Of a stretch of 64,000 nucleotides of DNA, positions 33,910-46,702 are shown piece after piece; position 1 is the first letter of the stretch, and every line of letters starts with the position of its first letter. Source of the DNA: Anastrepha obliqua (lineage: Eukaryota > Arthropoda > Insecta > Diptera > Tephritidae). The notes under the pieces are model-generated. The model was not told where the DNA came from. It searched no databases and saw only the letters and a program-made list of their open reading frames with translations. Location: contig NC_072894.1 of the NCBI RefSeq assembly GCF_027943255.1, positions 128,207,601 to 128,271,600 on the forward strand. The letters are read 5' to 3'. Position numbers and translations under genes: made by a program.

Positions 33910-36390
33910 AAAAGGTTAAGGGCGCAACCATGCATACACATAGGTAAAAATAACAGAAATTTAATGCTATATTTTTTGTATGGCTTGTATGGCTGTAAAA
34001 AATAATTTTATTTATAAGAACTGATCGCACAACCCTAATATGCGCGATGCTTATATGTAAGTATATATGTATATAAATTCATTTTATAAGTAGATATAAA
34101 AGTTTGTTTTTGCATTTGTAAAAACCGGTTTAAAATATTAATTGTCAACCGCTTTCAGGCACTTATCGGTAACTTTATTGAAATGATTTAAAGGCTTCAA
34201 TTGCATTGTAATTAATGTGAATACATATATGTATGTATGTAAATAACTGGATCCGAAATTGAGTCAAAAATATTTAGTTTTTACAATTTCTCAGACATCT
34301 GGGAATTTACTGTATACTCCCTCCTTCATTATTGTTCCAGCAAAAAAGCTTTGCTCCAGTTTAATTAAAAACATGACAAAGAAGCCAATGAAAAAGCAAC
34401 AGCAACAAAGTAAGGAAACAAAGAAACTGAGCGGAAAGCAAAATAAACATTTACCTTCACGTCTTATCAGTTCAGCAAAGGCATTCGCTACAAATACAAG
34501 CAAGGGTTATTACTTGATTTCAGTTTTCTATTATTATTTTTTGCTGCTTGGAGCCAAAATAGTGGTTTGGTTATTCAGACCTAGCAGTGCATGGCAAGGT
34601 ATACAAACTCTCCGAATATACCTTTACAAACTTGCATGCGTTGCTTTGTCATGCCCTGCTCATAATTAGGCTCTATTGAATTATTTTTTTTTTAACGAAC
34701 AGAAAAAACTAAAAATTATCGACAAAAAAGTTCCAACGGCTAAAGTGTATGTCTTAATTCAATATATGCATGCATATACATGCTGCATGTAAGTAAAAAT
34801 TAACAGAAGATCGTTTTTCACGTGTTGCTTTTGGCGTTATTTGAATTTAGCACTTTTACTCGTACTAACAATTATTGCTCTAGTTAACAAGAGATTAAAA
34901 AGTCGCTCAGTTGTTTGCTTGGCTCATCCGCATATTTGTTTCTTTTCTTAGCACGTTTCAGCCAAAGTCAGCTGCCTCCCTCTAGCACTGGTAGATCAGC
35001 ATTGGCGTCAAGGCAAGCATACTTGACGAAAACTCTCCATCTTTCAGTGCGGCTCTTTCGATATCGACCTCTGTTGATCACGCAAATTCTCTGCGTCTCT
35101 CTCCCTCTCTTCTCTTTGCGCGCACATTATTGGGGCTTTAATTATTTTGTACAAATTTGGAGCTGAACTTATCAGCTGATCTAATAAAAATTGCGTACTT
35201 GCACGTCCACGTATTTTAAATTATTTTAATGGTTGGTTAAAGTCTAAAGACTTGAGTTAATATTTAACTTGCGACATAATCTGAACGGCTTAATATTTTG
35301 CATAAAACTAAGTACAACATTTCACAACATCTTTATACTATCTTTATTTACTCACATTTTTACGATGCTTCACTTATCAGATCCAATTCAAATTTGTTTT
35401 TTCTTAACAAAACTTGACAAATGTATGTATTTAGTTTTAAGGTAGCCACCGACTACTGTCTCTGCTTTTTTTAACACGTTTCTGGTGATTCGCTCTTTCC
35501 TTTCCTTCTCCGGTTATAAATCTGTTTAGCACTTTTAATATTTCTTTCATACTTGGATTTCACTTGTTAATGCATTATTGCCACAATACGAAGATACTCA
35601 TTTTCGCACTCTTACCGAATTGGTATTTTTCACTTTTTCATTTACTTTGAAAGCGCCATTCGATATCAGCAAATAGCTTAATAAACAGTGTAATCCCATT
35701 TAGGCTGCCTATTAAGAGCAAAGACTGTTGCAATGACTAAAATGACTGTTTAAATATCAGAGAGAATCTGGTTCCACCGTCTTCGCCACTTTTCAATGCC
35801 AAAGAGGAAAACTGCATTTTTATTATTTAAAGTCAGTTTGACGAGGGAAACACAGGGAAACCGAAAATGTTTCCATTTTTTTTTATTCGATTTTTTTTTT
35901 TAAATTGGTGAATTTCAGATTTTGGTATTTTTCCGATTTGCGCATAAAAATTGTGTTCTTATTGACTAAACGGTACTAAAAACTTAGATATTTCAACTGA
36001 AATTGTTTTACGTTACGAAAAGTAAAACACAAATGGTAAGATAAAAAGCAAATAACATATATCGAGTCACTGTTTACGACACAACAACTGGATGTCAGCT
36101 AAGCTAACAAAATAATATTTAAATTATAGCCTATATTGATGATAAGCGATAACCGCGGCGATTATTGAAGACCTGCTGTTTGCATGTACATACATATCTG
36201 TACATTTATACCCTGCAGTAAATCGCATGATCTCCAGACTCCATAGGACGGCACCAAACCACGCTGAATACCCTGCAATTGCTTTCAACCGCATTATTTT
36301 ACGCCCTTGATATCCACTACATAAATTTTTACCAAGTCCTTATTGCTTTTAAGTTACACTTTATTTGACGCCCACAAACACTTTACATAT
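33910..36390. other. gene-free sequence
   Basis: No supported gene. A 136-codon frame at 34259-34669 is Lys/Gln-rich and I regard it as chance. The 34900-35130 stretch is CT-rich and less AT-rich than its surroundings. Confidence 0.35.
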
Positions 36391-36391
36391 C

Positions 36392-36829
36392 GCACCCTAA
36401 ATACAAAAGGGTCACAACTCAAAATGTACTTCTGCTCAAATATGAATGAGACGTTATCAATAAAACGGTCCGCGCATGACATATTGGCCTCTGGTGACGA
36501 TACAGCATGCTTGACTGCGCTTTGTATGTGTTAGTGCAGTCGGGTGTCGTCGTGTCACACATACTTGTTGTCGGTAAAAATCAAAAATTTTAGATATTAG
36601 CGTCAAGCACCCGACACGCACACATGTAAAGTTCTTGTCAAACAATGCTTGACCGTCACCAGAGGCCATATGGCAAAAATAAATTTTTTGTTTTTTGGTA
36701 GGACTGTTATAAGCTTACATCGCAAATTTCAGCGCGATATGTCACATAGTTTGTTTTCTGTGCTATTGTAAACAAGTCAAGCTCGAGTGTGGAAAATTTT
36801 GAGTTGTGACCCTTTTGTATTTAGGGTGC
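36392..36829. mobile_element. MITE with 35-bp terminal inverted repeats and a nested inner pair
   Basis: Outer ends are inverted copies beginning GCACCCTAAATACAAAAGGG and continuing CACAACTCAAAAT. An inner pair, TGGCCTCTGGTGACG (about 36484) and CGTCACCAGAGGCCA (about 36655), is also inverted. There is no coding capacity. The flanks (CATATC and CATATA) only loosely suggest a duplication. Confidence 0.75.
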
Positions 36830-36831
36830 CA

Positions 36832-39090
36832 TATATTCTGCACAAGCTAGTACATATATTGGATGATACTTCTCCTTGGTAAGCACTACAGCAGTGCATT
36901 TATGAACTCTTAGAATCGATTATTTATTCAAACAGGCCAATTAGCTGAGACAATTACGCTTTAAATTGCGTTCCTGATGTTGTTGTTATAGCAGAAGAAT
37001 TCTCCATTAGTGTTTGGGAAATGCTGATGGAGTAGCAGTCCTTGACCGACTGGTGTTCATACACATACAATTACGCTTAAACAATTAATATTTGACAGCT
37101 GAAAGTGATTTTTTTTGCAAAATATTGGTCTGAAGAAAAGGGAGTCAAGTTAACTTTAGAATGTAATCTATTAGTTTATAGAAGTATAAGAAATATGCAT
37201 CTTTCCCAGTCTTACGATGGAGGTCTGATTGAAGTCTGACTTTGTTTAGACAAAAAGAGAGATACCTTGGTAATTATTCATAGCATAAGAGGGCAGTAGC
37301 TGTTGCTCTTTGCTCCTTGAACAAAATGCAACTCCAAGGCCGTTGTGGAAGCTGGTAGGTAATAAAATTAAAATAAGTTTTGTTCCAACCAATCACGTTT
37401 CCCTTAAATACTATAAAATCCGCAATCTTTGTTTTTTTTTTTTGGGAGGTCAATTGCAATTGCGTTCTTCCACAGCCCATTGAACTCCTCTCTTCGCCCT
37501 TCCTATGAGTCGAAAACAGTGGCTTAACCCCCGTCACGGCATTCTAGTACCTCCTTTTGGGTTTTGGGTTTGAATTTATAAAGAGTATCATTTTCAAAAG
37601 AAATCTATTATTCAAATATATTTCCATTGAAAGTTCGTTGTATGGTTTTTCTCTATTTGGTTTTAATGCAATTCTTTTTCATGATGCTTGATTTTCTCAT
37701 TGAATAGGTGGTTGTCTCTTCTCATAAATATACTTCACAGGTTTCCATATAAAAGCTGCCAAAAATTGTTTGCCAATTAAGCCTTAAATTGCTAAATTGT
37801 CCTTAGTTGTCAATGAGGTGTCTGTTTCAACGAAGTCTATGATCAAGCATTTCCCGTTTTGGTGCTTTGTATTACTTGTGATGGTATCTGTGATGGTACA
37901 AATTCTTTTCGCTCCACTGTGAACATAGTCACGAAATGTGTACGCCGTATGCGGCTATGGTGTTTTTACTGCAGGGTATATATTTTTGTATGTGCATATA
38001 TGTATATATTCATGTATTTAAGTGCGGTAGTTACACATTGACTGGCTTCAGTTTCGCACTCAGTCCACTTCACTTAACTTCTATATGCATATGTGTGAAC
38101 TCTCACTCACATATATATATTTTTTATTTAATTTTAATTTTTGCACGTTATGAAACGCCCCGGTCGCTCGATGTCACTTATAAAACTAAATGTCTTTCAC
38201 ATAAAAATATTGTTTTGCAAATATTATCATTGCATATTTTCCTTAAAAACTTCTTCAAATATTTTAAAACTCATTTTTACATATTTACTCTTTAGTAATA
38301 ATACGTTTTAATTTAATATTTTTATAGCCACAACACGCAAGCACCTAAAGCAATTTATTCTGCTCTCGACGATAAACGGACAGTCGCTCTTCGTTCGTTC
38401 ATGTATTCGTTTATTCGCGTTCTTTAAACAAAGTCGAACGGCGCGCCGCGTAACAACGTTTAACTGTTTTGCTCTGCTGTTAAGTTCAAATTGTTGTGGC
38501 AGTTAATGGGGATGCCTCCTGCACAGGCTATTGGCGATAGTGCTGGCCGATCAATGCTTGAGATCACATGCTTTACCGCTCAGTAAACGAAGAGACTAAC
38601 TGTTAACTGCCTACCTCTTTTTCAGTTGGCATAAGAGTTCAGTTGTTGGAGAGCCAACCGGAGCGTATGAGTGAGATCACTTCGCAACCTCAAGTGGGGT
38701 AGCTCAACGCCAAGAATGATAGAATACAAGATTGCGCAGATTGAAGTGGAAAAATAATTGTAATTTTGCCGTGACGTAATTGTAGATGGTGTGTGGTAGC
38801 TGAGAAAATGGTGTCAACATAGCGAGGATTTGTACATAAAAGTAAAAAGTTTAGTTAGGTTAATGTAAATAAGGAAGATGATATATACAGTGGGCCGGCG
38901 GTAAAAGCAACACTCGCTAAACGTAATTGCAATAATTGCATCTTTTCTACAATAAAGTGCACCAGTAGCCAAAAGTTTCTATCCATAATTTCCTATTTCG
39001 CTTAATTTTCATTCCTAGTTTTTAAGGGCTCACTTTTATTGAATTGAAAATTATTTCGCAGCTACTTCTCAGAATACCGTCATTCGTAAA
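36832..39090. other. gene-free sequence
   Basis: At about 36975-37055 a TGTTGTTGTTATAGCAG..ATGCTG..GGAGTAGCAGTCC segment resembles a dispersed fly repeat. The 38380-38660 stretch is GC-richer and has TCAGTT initiator-like strings, so it could be a promoter for a gene outside my recognition. No coding sequence is supported. Confidence 0.3.
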
Positions 39091-39095
39091 TGAAT

Positions 39096-39400
39096 TGTAA
39101 AGGGTGATTAATTTAGAGGTATCGGATTTTAAATTGAAATAAAACAACAAGAATTAAAATTGAACCTTCATGACATTTATTTTTAAAGGTAATCCCTTTC
39201 AAATGTTGGCCGCAAATGCCAAAACACCAATTTTGAATGACTCGCTGGAGGACTTCGGCTTCCAATTTCTCCAAGGAAGCTGGATTATCCACAAAGCCTA
39301 TAGATTTAAATACATACCCCACAGTGATATTACACGATCTGACCACCAAGATCCACCGGAGACGAGAGATAAACTACTCACCGAAACGACGAGGTAGTAA
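39096..39400 (-). pseudogene. Tc1/mariner transposase C-terminal fragment
   Basis: On the minus strand the fragment reads a FLWG-like region, then VDNPASLEKLEAEVLQRVIQ and GQHLKGITFKNK. This is the usual tail of DD41D-type transposases. The element's 3' end sequence AGGGTGATTAATTTAGAGG follows at 39101-39119. The catalytic part is lost. Confidence 0.65.
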
Positions 39401-39424
39401 ATCCAGTGTTTTACGGACTGTATG

Positions 39425-41295
39425 GTTAGGTTAGTATGGTTGCCCAGGGAGTGAGCACACTTGGACGAAGAAAGATTCGTTCTCTGTGATACCATTGTCA
39501 AGGAAGTGAGGAGAGGGGAAGGACCGATGAGGTGCAGGGAGAGGGCGGGGAGAGGTGGTGATGGGAAGGTTAGGAGCGTGCGGATTATGAACGATGACTA
39601 TGTTTGCGTCAACCGCTTAATGCTGCTGATGAAACTCATCAGATTTTTAATGTCAGCGCCAGCTATATCAGCAGGCGTGGCAAAGAAGTAAGAGCCAAGA
39701 TGCCTGAATCTTAGCCTCGCCAGGGCAGGGCAGCTAAGGAGAAGGTGCTGAGATGATTCCACCTCATCCTACATCCAGCACAGAAAGGACTCGAGGTGAT
39801 TCCAAGTCTCACAGCATGCATTCCTCGCGCATTGTGTCCTGTGAGAGAACCCACTAGATTGGAGAGCTGATATTTTGTCAGCCTCACAAGCTCACCCGAG
39901 CGCCTTCGGTCCACACGTGGCCAGAAGGATTTTGCGACTTTGCACGTTTGTGCATTTGCCCAGCGCTCGCTGAGTTTGCGCGATGCCCATCTTTCCAGGA
40001 GCAGACCGCAGGTAGTCAGGGGGATTCCAATTTTCTCCCTTCGTGGGGAAATCACCTCACATGTCCCTTGTCTGGCCAGCTCATCCGCCTCGCAGTTTCC
40101 CGCAATGTCGCTGTGACCGGGAACCCAGATGAGGCTGATGTCAAAGAATTCGGACGCAGTCGAAAGTGAGGTCAAGCATTCCTTGACCAATTCCGAATGC
40201 ACCGTCATATACCCGAGGGCCCTTATTGCCGCTTGGCTATCGGAGTAAATATTTACCTTCTTGACTGTTAGTACACATTTGAGCAGCCAATCAGCTGCCT
40301 CCTTGATTGCGGCTACCTCTGCCTGGAACACACTGCAGTGGTCCGGTAACCTGAATTTTAGTCTGATGGGGAGCCCTTCGCAAAAGACTCCTCCGCCAAC
40401 CTTTCCTTCCAACTTCGATCCATCCGTGAACAAGTTCACCTGGCCCTGCCCCCAAGTGTAGCCCCCCGTCCACTCTTCCCTTGATGGGATGTGAGTGGAG
40501 AATGTTCCGGTTGGACTAAACGAGGGTATACACTGGTCTGTTGACAGAGGGATGAACTCAAAGTTTCTAAGGATGCTTGAGTGCCCATAAGTTAGGTTAA
40601 GCTTATAGCTCCAGCCCCTCAGTCTGATTGCGGCAGTTCTGCCTGCGATATCTACGGGTACCACATTTAACATTGCGTTGAGCGCCAGAGTAGGAGTCGT
40701 TCGAAGCGCCCCACTGATTCCAATGAGTGCCGACCTCTGAACTCTTTCCAGCTTCTTCACCAATGTCGTCTTCTCTAGTGAGTTCCACCAGACTATGACT
40801 CCATATAACAAGATAGGCTTTACAATAGTATTATACAGCCAGAAAACAACTCGAGGCGAGAGGCCCCATCTTTTGCCAATTGCGCCCTTGCACCCATACA
40901 AGGCGATTGTTGCCTTCCTCACCCTTTCCTCAATATTGGGCTTCCATGTAACCTTGCTGTCAAGGATAATACCTAGGTACTTCACCTTGTCAGAAAGCAT
41001 CAGAGGAGCGCCCCCTAGTGAGGGAAGTTGAGCTCTGGGTATTTTATATTTCCTCGTAAATAGGACGAGCTCCGTCTTAAGAGGATTCACCGACAGGCCA
41101 CAATCCGTTGCCCATCTAACAACTGCATTCAGATATCCCTGCATCAAGTTGTACAGAGTATCCAAAAATTTTCCTCTAACAATTAGTGCCACGTCATGCG
41201 CGTAGGCAATTACCCTGCAACCCCCCTTCACCAGCTCCTCCAACAGATCATTTAGAACAACAACCCAGAGGAATGGTGAGAGAACCCCTATATGG
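39425..41295 (-). mobile_element. 5'-truncated LINE abutting a Tc1 element
   Basis: It has RT palm remnants, thumb, RNase H, zinc knuckle, 3' UTR and a GGTTAG-like repeat tail at about 39421-39440. Similarity starts abruptly at about 41295, where Tc1-like transposase sequence on the same strand takes over. The clade is probably the same I/LOA-like group as 11122-12296. Confidence 0.8.
39598..41295 (-). pseudogene. LINE reverse transcriptase / RNase H, mutated active site
   Basis: The open frame from 41295 shows GVLSPFLWVVVLNDLL, then AYAHDVALIV where AYADD is expected. This means the first catalytic Asp of the pair is His. NPLKTELVLF, KVKYLGIILD and PILLYG follow. RNase H motifs are FTDGSKLEG, AEVAAIKEA, IYSDSQAAIRAL and WVPGHSDIAGN..ADELAR. 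A frameshift in the zinc-knuckle region ends the first frame at 39711; the alternative frame continues LARLRFRHLGSYF to a TAG at about 39598. The 48 codons upstream of 41295 in the same open frame belong to the Tc1 element, out of its own frame. Confidence 0.85.
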
Positions 41296-42230
41296 CAAGT
41301 ATAAAAAATTATATGAAATAGCCTTAAAACGGTTAGACCATTCAGCCATTGCAGCACGCACGGTTTTCCATGGATATTGACGTCGCTGCTCGAACCAAAG
41401 ATTGTTTGAGACTTTTTAAATTTCTGTGAGGTCTTCGACAAGCCATGTTTTCCAATTCTGACCGCAAACTGTAGGCCAATGGACTATGAACCCGGGAATA
41501 TTATATTTTAGCCACTGCTGAGTGGTTTTTGCCGTATGGGCTGGAATCTTACTGGCACATCCAACGCTCTCCACTGAAGAGAGTATTGCTCTATTGCTTC
41601 ACCGCGCCTTCTAGGACGCCCTCCTCCTGGTACACTTTTTTCGCAAATACATCTCGCCTTTACAAGACACTCCCCACCAAACCATTACGAAGGCTGGTTT
41701 GCTGGCCACGCTGAACCTTTGGAGCAACATGTTTTGCGTCTTTTAAAATTTTAGCATAGATTTTGTCATTTTGCTTATTAAAAACTTCTTCAACAGTGAA
41801 AATTTTCTCATCTGTGAAAAAAATATTTTCACGGCCGTTGACCGCGTGCCACCGAAAAAGCTACTTGCATCTGTCAAGTCTAATTTTCTTCTTCTTCTTG
41901 TCAAAACATGACCAGTTGAACGACGGAAGGCTTTCATGTGGAGATCATCTCTAACTAGTCTGGACATGGATGTGGTCGATACATTCATGTCCCTAGACAT
42001 GATTTCCCGCTTTCTAAGGGGATTTCTGCGAATTCTCTCTCGAACGGCTTTTATAGCTGCACTGATACGAACCACGCGAGGTCGACCACTTCTTTTTCTG
42101 TCTGTCACTTCCGACGTTTGGGAAAAACGATTGATCGAGCGGTAAACATACATTCTCGAAATATTATTCTTTTTAGCAAATCTCACTTGCACTTTTACCA
42201 CACTTTTGTAATGCCATCAGTGCAATGCGA
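41296..42230 (-). pseudogene. Tc1-like transposase, broken
   Basis: The N-terminal bipartite DNA-binding domain is clear from 42201: VRFAKKNNISRMYVYRSI, DRKRSGRPRVVR, AVRERIRRNPLRKR, STTSMSRLVRDDL. The catalytic part is in several frames, with KVYQEEGVLEGAVKQ, an HTAKTTQQWLKYNIPGFI segment and a C-terminal RPHRNLKSLKQSLVRAA block. The DLNPLDY box holding the third acidic residue is deleted. The left end is lost at the LINE junction. Confidence 0.8.
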
Positions 42231-42234
42231 TTTG

Positions 42235-42850
42235 CTTAGCTAACTCCATTAACAAGCGAAGTTTGCCACGAAGCTGAGTATAATTTATGAGTAGACAATG
42301 CATTCGAACAAATCAAAAATAACGGAACATTCTTCTGCGAACTCGTTCTCGCTGTTTGCATTGTAAAATTTGTCACAGAATTTATGGCAAGACTAAGTGC
42401 ACTTTTACAAGCAATACTCATCCACTACTATGCTAAATTTTGAGAACACATACTCGTATGTACATACGTATGTATGTATTTATAGGAATACTCACATACA
42501 TATGCGTATCTTCGCCTTGCTGATTGGCAAGCTGTGCACTACACATGATTGAGACCCAGAGTAAGTAATGCCCTTTCCTTATCAGATAAGCCGCTATTGT
42601 TGTTTTTATTACGCAGGATGAAGTTATGTAGGAAGAGTGAGATATTCCCATCAAATATTCCATAAATACGTACATAAAATTTGACGCAATATTATGAATA
42701 TTCATTTAAAAAAATTCGAAACATATTATGGACGGTATCATGAGCTCCGCTCGGCAGCGGCTGCATCCTTTCGCATAACCTAGTCAGGAAACCCACTTCA
42801 TTTCAATTCGATTTCCTATTTCAATGTCACTCGCCTACTAATCTCATTTT
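42235..42850. other. gene-free sequence
   Basis: AT-rich and unannotatable by eye. Confidence 0.3.
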
Positions 42851-43513
42851 ATGTATTACTAGCGTACCCTCGCCCGCTTCGCTAGGCGATAAATTCAATG
42901 ATTTGCTGAAAGAGAATAAAATTAATACGAAACAAAGCAAATTCTTTGATACAATTTCGTTCGAACTTTATTGTAACACTATTTGGTAGACAACGTTTTT
43001 GGTTTTTCCATTTTCCGCGTAAATGAATAATGACGATGGTTTGCCTACTCGTGAGCAAGCTACATACATACCTACAATTGTCCATGAGAAAAAATTGGGT
43101 ATTCTAAATTAATACCGCACATTTGTAGAGACTGTCCTTGCGCCTTATAAATTGTCATAGCGAAGGCAAGGCGAATAGGGAACTGCAAACGTTTGAAATC
43201 GAATGGTAAATCCGTCGGAATCAGTGGAATTCTGGGTATCAAAACGTCTTCTCCTTTGTACTTCCCTTTCAAAATTGTTGCTTCGATAACGTTACCCATT
43301 AGCTTCTTCACAGCGAGTCTGGTACCGTTGCAAAGTCGGGACACATTACTATTGCGCATAAACTAACATAAATACTATTATGAGGTGGTAAGCCTGGCAA
43401 ATCGAGTGAGTTGAAGAATTCAGTTGGATAATTTACGACATCATCTTGATCAGTAATAGTGTCCATTGACTTACTTATATGCAACTATGTCACCAGGTAT
43501 TTGATCCAAAATA

Positions 43514-44826
43514 CAGGGTGGCTGATGAAAGGCGCTACCAAAAAAAAATTGAATAATTTTTTTTCTTTTTAAGTTATCTGTTCCATTTTTGTTTTAATTT
43601 GCAGATTGATTTTTAAAATTTATTAAAATGGATAACTGGGACACGCAAACAAGAATTTGGATAGTCCGCCGCTATCACGCACTGGAGTCCGTAGTTTTGG
43701 TACAAAGAGAGTACAGGCGGATGTTTGGCGGCGATCCCCCGAGCAGATAGACCATAATGAGACTGGTGAATAATTTTGCTGAGCAAGGAACAGTCGCAAG
43801 AACGCCTTATCATCGAAACCCACCAGTTCGGACGGAGGAAACGATCGCTGCTGTAGCTGCAGCTATACAAAGCAATCCAAGGGTTTCAACAAGAAGCTTA
43901 TCTGCTCAACTTGGTGTCAGCCGACAGTCTTTGCAAACAATAATGCACAAAGATTTAGACTTATTTCCCTACAAAATTCAAATGGTTAACAAACTGAATG
44001 CAGCAGACTTGCCGATTCGCTTGGAATTTTGCCAGAAGATCCTGCAAATGGTGGAAGAAGACCAAAACATGTTAAACTGCCTTTTCATGTCTGATGAGGC
44101 CCATTTCGATTTAAACGGCAATGTGAACAAACAAAATTGTCGAATATGGAGTACTTCTAACCCACAGATACTCCACGAGACGGAATCGCATCCTCTTCGC
44201 GTGACAGTGTGGTGTGCGGTTTCTTCACGCTGTATTGTCGGGCCTTATTTTTTTGAAGAAAATGGTCACACCGTTACGTTTACTGGAGACCGTTATTTGA
44301 AAATGCTGAAAGAGTTTTTCTATCCAGAACTACGCCGAAAGAGAATTCCTTTCAACTCTGTGTGGTTTCAACAAGATGGGGCAACGTCTCACATAGCCCA
44401 GACTGTTATGACAGAGTTGCGACGAAAATTTCCCAATAAACTGATTTCAAGAAACTCCGAATTTCGTTGGCCCCCCAGGTCGCCTGATCTTACTGCACCT
44501 GACTTTTTCTTGTGGGGTTTATGTAAACAAGAAGTTTATAAAACAAAGCCAACAAATTTGGATGAACTAAAACAATCCATTCGGGCAACAATTGCGGCTA
44601 TTCCTGTCGCAACTCTCAAAGCAGCAATGAACAACTTTTTACTAAGATGCCGCACTTGTGTCAACGAGCATGGGGGGCATTTAAATTCAATTATTTTTAA
44701 AACTAGTTAAGCTACATTTAATAAAATTTAATGACCTTCAACTTGAAAAAAAAAATAAATGAATTCCATACACTAAAAAAAAGTTATTTGAGTTTCTTAA
44801 TGTAGCAAAATTCATCAGCCACCCTG
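43514..44826 (+). mobile_element. rosa-type mariner (DD41D), 1313 bp, exact TA boundaries
   Basis: The terminal inverted repeats CAGGGTGGCTGATGAA and TTCATCAGCCACCCTG are perfect over 16 bp. TA lies on both sides (43512-43513, 44827-44828). The empty site AAAATAGCTGCATTT is preserved at 53636-53650, which fixes the boundaries. The DD41D spacing identifies the rosa lineage first described in Ceratitis. Confidence 0.93.
43628..44710 (+). pseudogene. rosa (DD41D) mariner transposase, one nonsense codon
   Basis: The ATG at 43628 starts MDNWDTQTRIWIVRRYHALE. A TAG at 43748-43750 is the only visible break. An internal ATG at 43757 keeps 317 codons open to TAA at 44708. DNA-binding helices lie in the first 110 residues (STRSLSAQLGVSRQSL). 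Catalytic Asps are in MSDEAHFDL, FQQDGATSH and LTAPDFFLWG, with 41 residues between the second and third. The C-terminus is GGHLNSIIF. It is the best preserved mariner in the window and recently inserted. The truncated product from the internal start would lack the first helix-turn-helix, so it is probably inactive. Confidence 0.9.
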
Positions 44827-45683
44827 TAGCTGCATTTATATCATTGACGTCCCTATTTTTCCCAACTAAAATTGCTCTTTCGCTGAGTCAATCATGGTTT
44901 TTGTAATGTTGAACTATGTTTGGAAATACACTCTGTATCAATGCTTCTTTAGACTGTGCAAAAGTGCAGAAATTGTTAGGCAATGTAGTCATTCCTGTTG
45001 GATCGACAGACATTTGGCCATTTCCGATTTTCAGTAATTGGTGTGAAAATTCAGCTGCTGACGGATCGTTCTGTAGTTGAACACGTACGTTTGTAACAAG
45101 TGTAAGCGTGTAAGCATGCATTGATTTCATCTGCAGCCGCAGATTTTGGGATCACAAGTAATGTTTGCCTGAAATCTCCAGCCAATAAAATCATGGCACC
45201 TCCAAAGACTGTTTGGCTTCCTCGTAGATCTTTCAAAGTTCTTTCAAGTGCTTCCAATAGTTTCTTGTGTGCCATAGTACACTCGTCCCATACGATGAGC
45301 TTACATACTTTAAGAACTTTTGCCATTCCAGATGTTTTCGAAATATTACATGTGGGTGTTTCATTTACCTGCATATTCAAAGGCAACTTTAATGCAGAAT
45401 GTGCTGTGCGACCGCCTTCCAGTAATGTAGCCGCAATTCCGGAAGAAGCGAGTGCCAATGCAACGTTATTATCTGATCGAATTGTTGCTAATATCAATGA
45501 AATCAAAAAGGTCTTTCCTGTTCCCCCTGGAGCATCCAAGAAAAACAATCCACCAGTTCCATGGCTAACATTATTCATGATTGTATCATAAACATGTTGC
45601 TGTTGGTCATTCAATTTCGTTAAATTTGATGTTACAAATGTGTTTAGTTGATTACAATCATAATGGTATTCACGCTCCAGTTC

Positions 45684-46430
45684 ACTCAGAGTAGAAGAGC
45701 GCTCCTGGCTAAAGTTACCCAGTCTACACTCATGTATGCAACACCCATATGGGGTAAAGCCCTGATACAGAAAACGTACGCGAAGAAGGCGGAAATAGTT
45801 TTTAGACTTATTTACCTTAGAGTTGCCTGTGCTTTCAGGATAGTGTCGTTCGAAGCAGTATGTGTCATATCGGGTATCATGCCACCAGATATAATGGCCT
45901 CTGAACTGGGTAGAGTGTACGACAAAGCCAAAAGCCTAAACAGGCGATTAACGGCGGAAGAGCGTAAAGAAGAAAGACGGGGGAGCATAAGTGAGTGGCA
46001 AAATCGCTGGGACCAAGCGACAAAAGGGAGATGGACGCATAAACTTATCAGAAGCGTACAGGCCTGGGTTGAGGGAGGACATGGTGACACAGATTACTAT
46101 CTCACACAGTTCCTGACGGAGCATAGATGCTATAGAGAGTATCTCCAAAGACTCGGCCACGAGGACGCAGCTGACTGCTCGTTCTGCGGCAACGGTAGTA
46201 AGAACGTGGAACATGTCTTCTTCTCCTGCCCGAGATACGCATCTGAAAGAATGTGCATTGAAGAAATCATAAAAGAAAAAATAACCCCGGGCAACATTGT
46301 AGATCACATGCTACAGTCGAAATTGGTGTGGGCCAAGATGAAAGAATGGTCCGCAAATGCGTTACAGGAACTGCGGAAAAAGGAATGGGAACGCAGTAAG
46401 GAACGAAGACAAAGAAGTAATGAAGGGTAG
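45684..46430 (+). pseudogene. R1-clade LINE ORF2 C-terminus
   Basis: The open frame continues from the flank into TQSRRALLAKVTQSTLMYAT, PIWGKAL, EAVCVISGIMPPDI, the GHGDTDYYLTQFLTEHRCYR segment and a CSFCGNG..NVEHVFFSCPR knuckle, with a stop at 46428-46430. This is the typical thumb-to-knuckle C-terminus of R1-type elements. The endonuclease and RT core are missing by 5' truncation. No stop interrupts it. Confidence 0.85.
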
Positions 46431-46702
46431 ACGGAGAGAGAAATACAAATGAAGAGCCATAATGGCTAGCTTGGCCCTGCGATGCAATGCTTAAACGGCG
46501 GTACCTCAGGGCAAATTAAAGCTACAGATGTCGGAGTTAGGGTTTAGTACGTAGGTGTACTGTCTCGCAAGTCCAGTTTAGTAGTAATACTGACTGTGCG
46601 TGGTCCCGAATGAGGTGCACCCTTATCGAACAGTATGAATCGTGCATGCCGTCTGTATTGACGGTATCTATGTAAGATTCCCCCTTCGGATAAAAAAAAA
46701 AA
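45684..46702 (+). mobile_element. R1-clade LINE, 5'-truncated, with 12-bp target duplication
   Basis: ACGCTCCAGTTC occurs at 45672-45683 and again at 46703-46714. The insert ends with a 3' UTR terminating in a short A12 run at about 46691-46702. It is inserted in the Helentron helicase reading frame, in opposite orientation to it. Confidence 0.88.

Noticed and set aside
33747..34030. minus-strand frames with long Phe runs
   Set aside because: Translations of the A55 homopolymer on the opposite strand of the LINE.
34259..34669. 136-codon plus-strand frame with KKQQQQ
   Set aside because: Only a short basic Gln/Lys run, no family resemblance, and composition typical of AT-rich chance frames.
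41296..41441. N-terminal 48 codons of the 576-codon LINE frame
   Set aside because: This DNA belongs to the Tc1-like element in another frame; the LINE similarity starts at about 41295.
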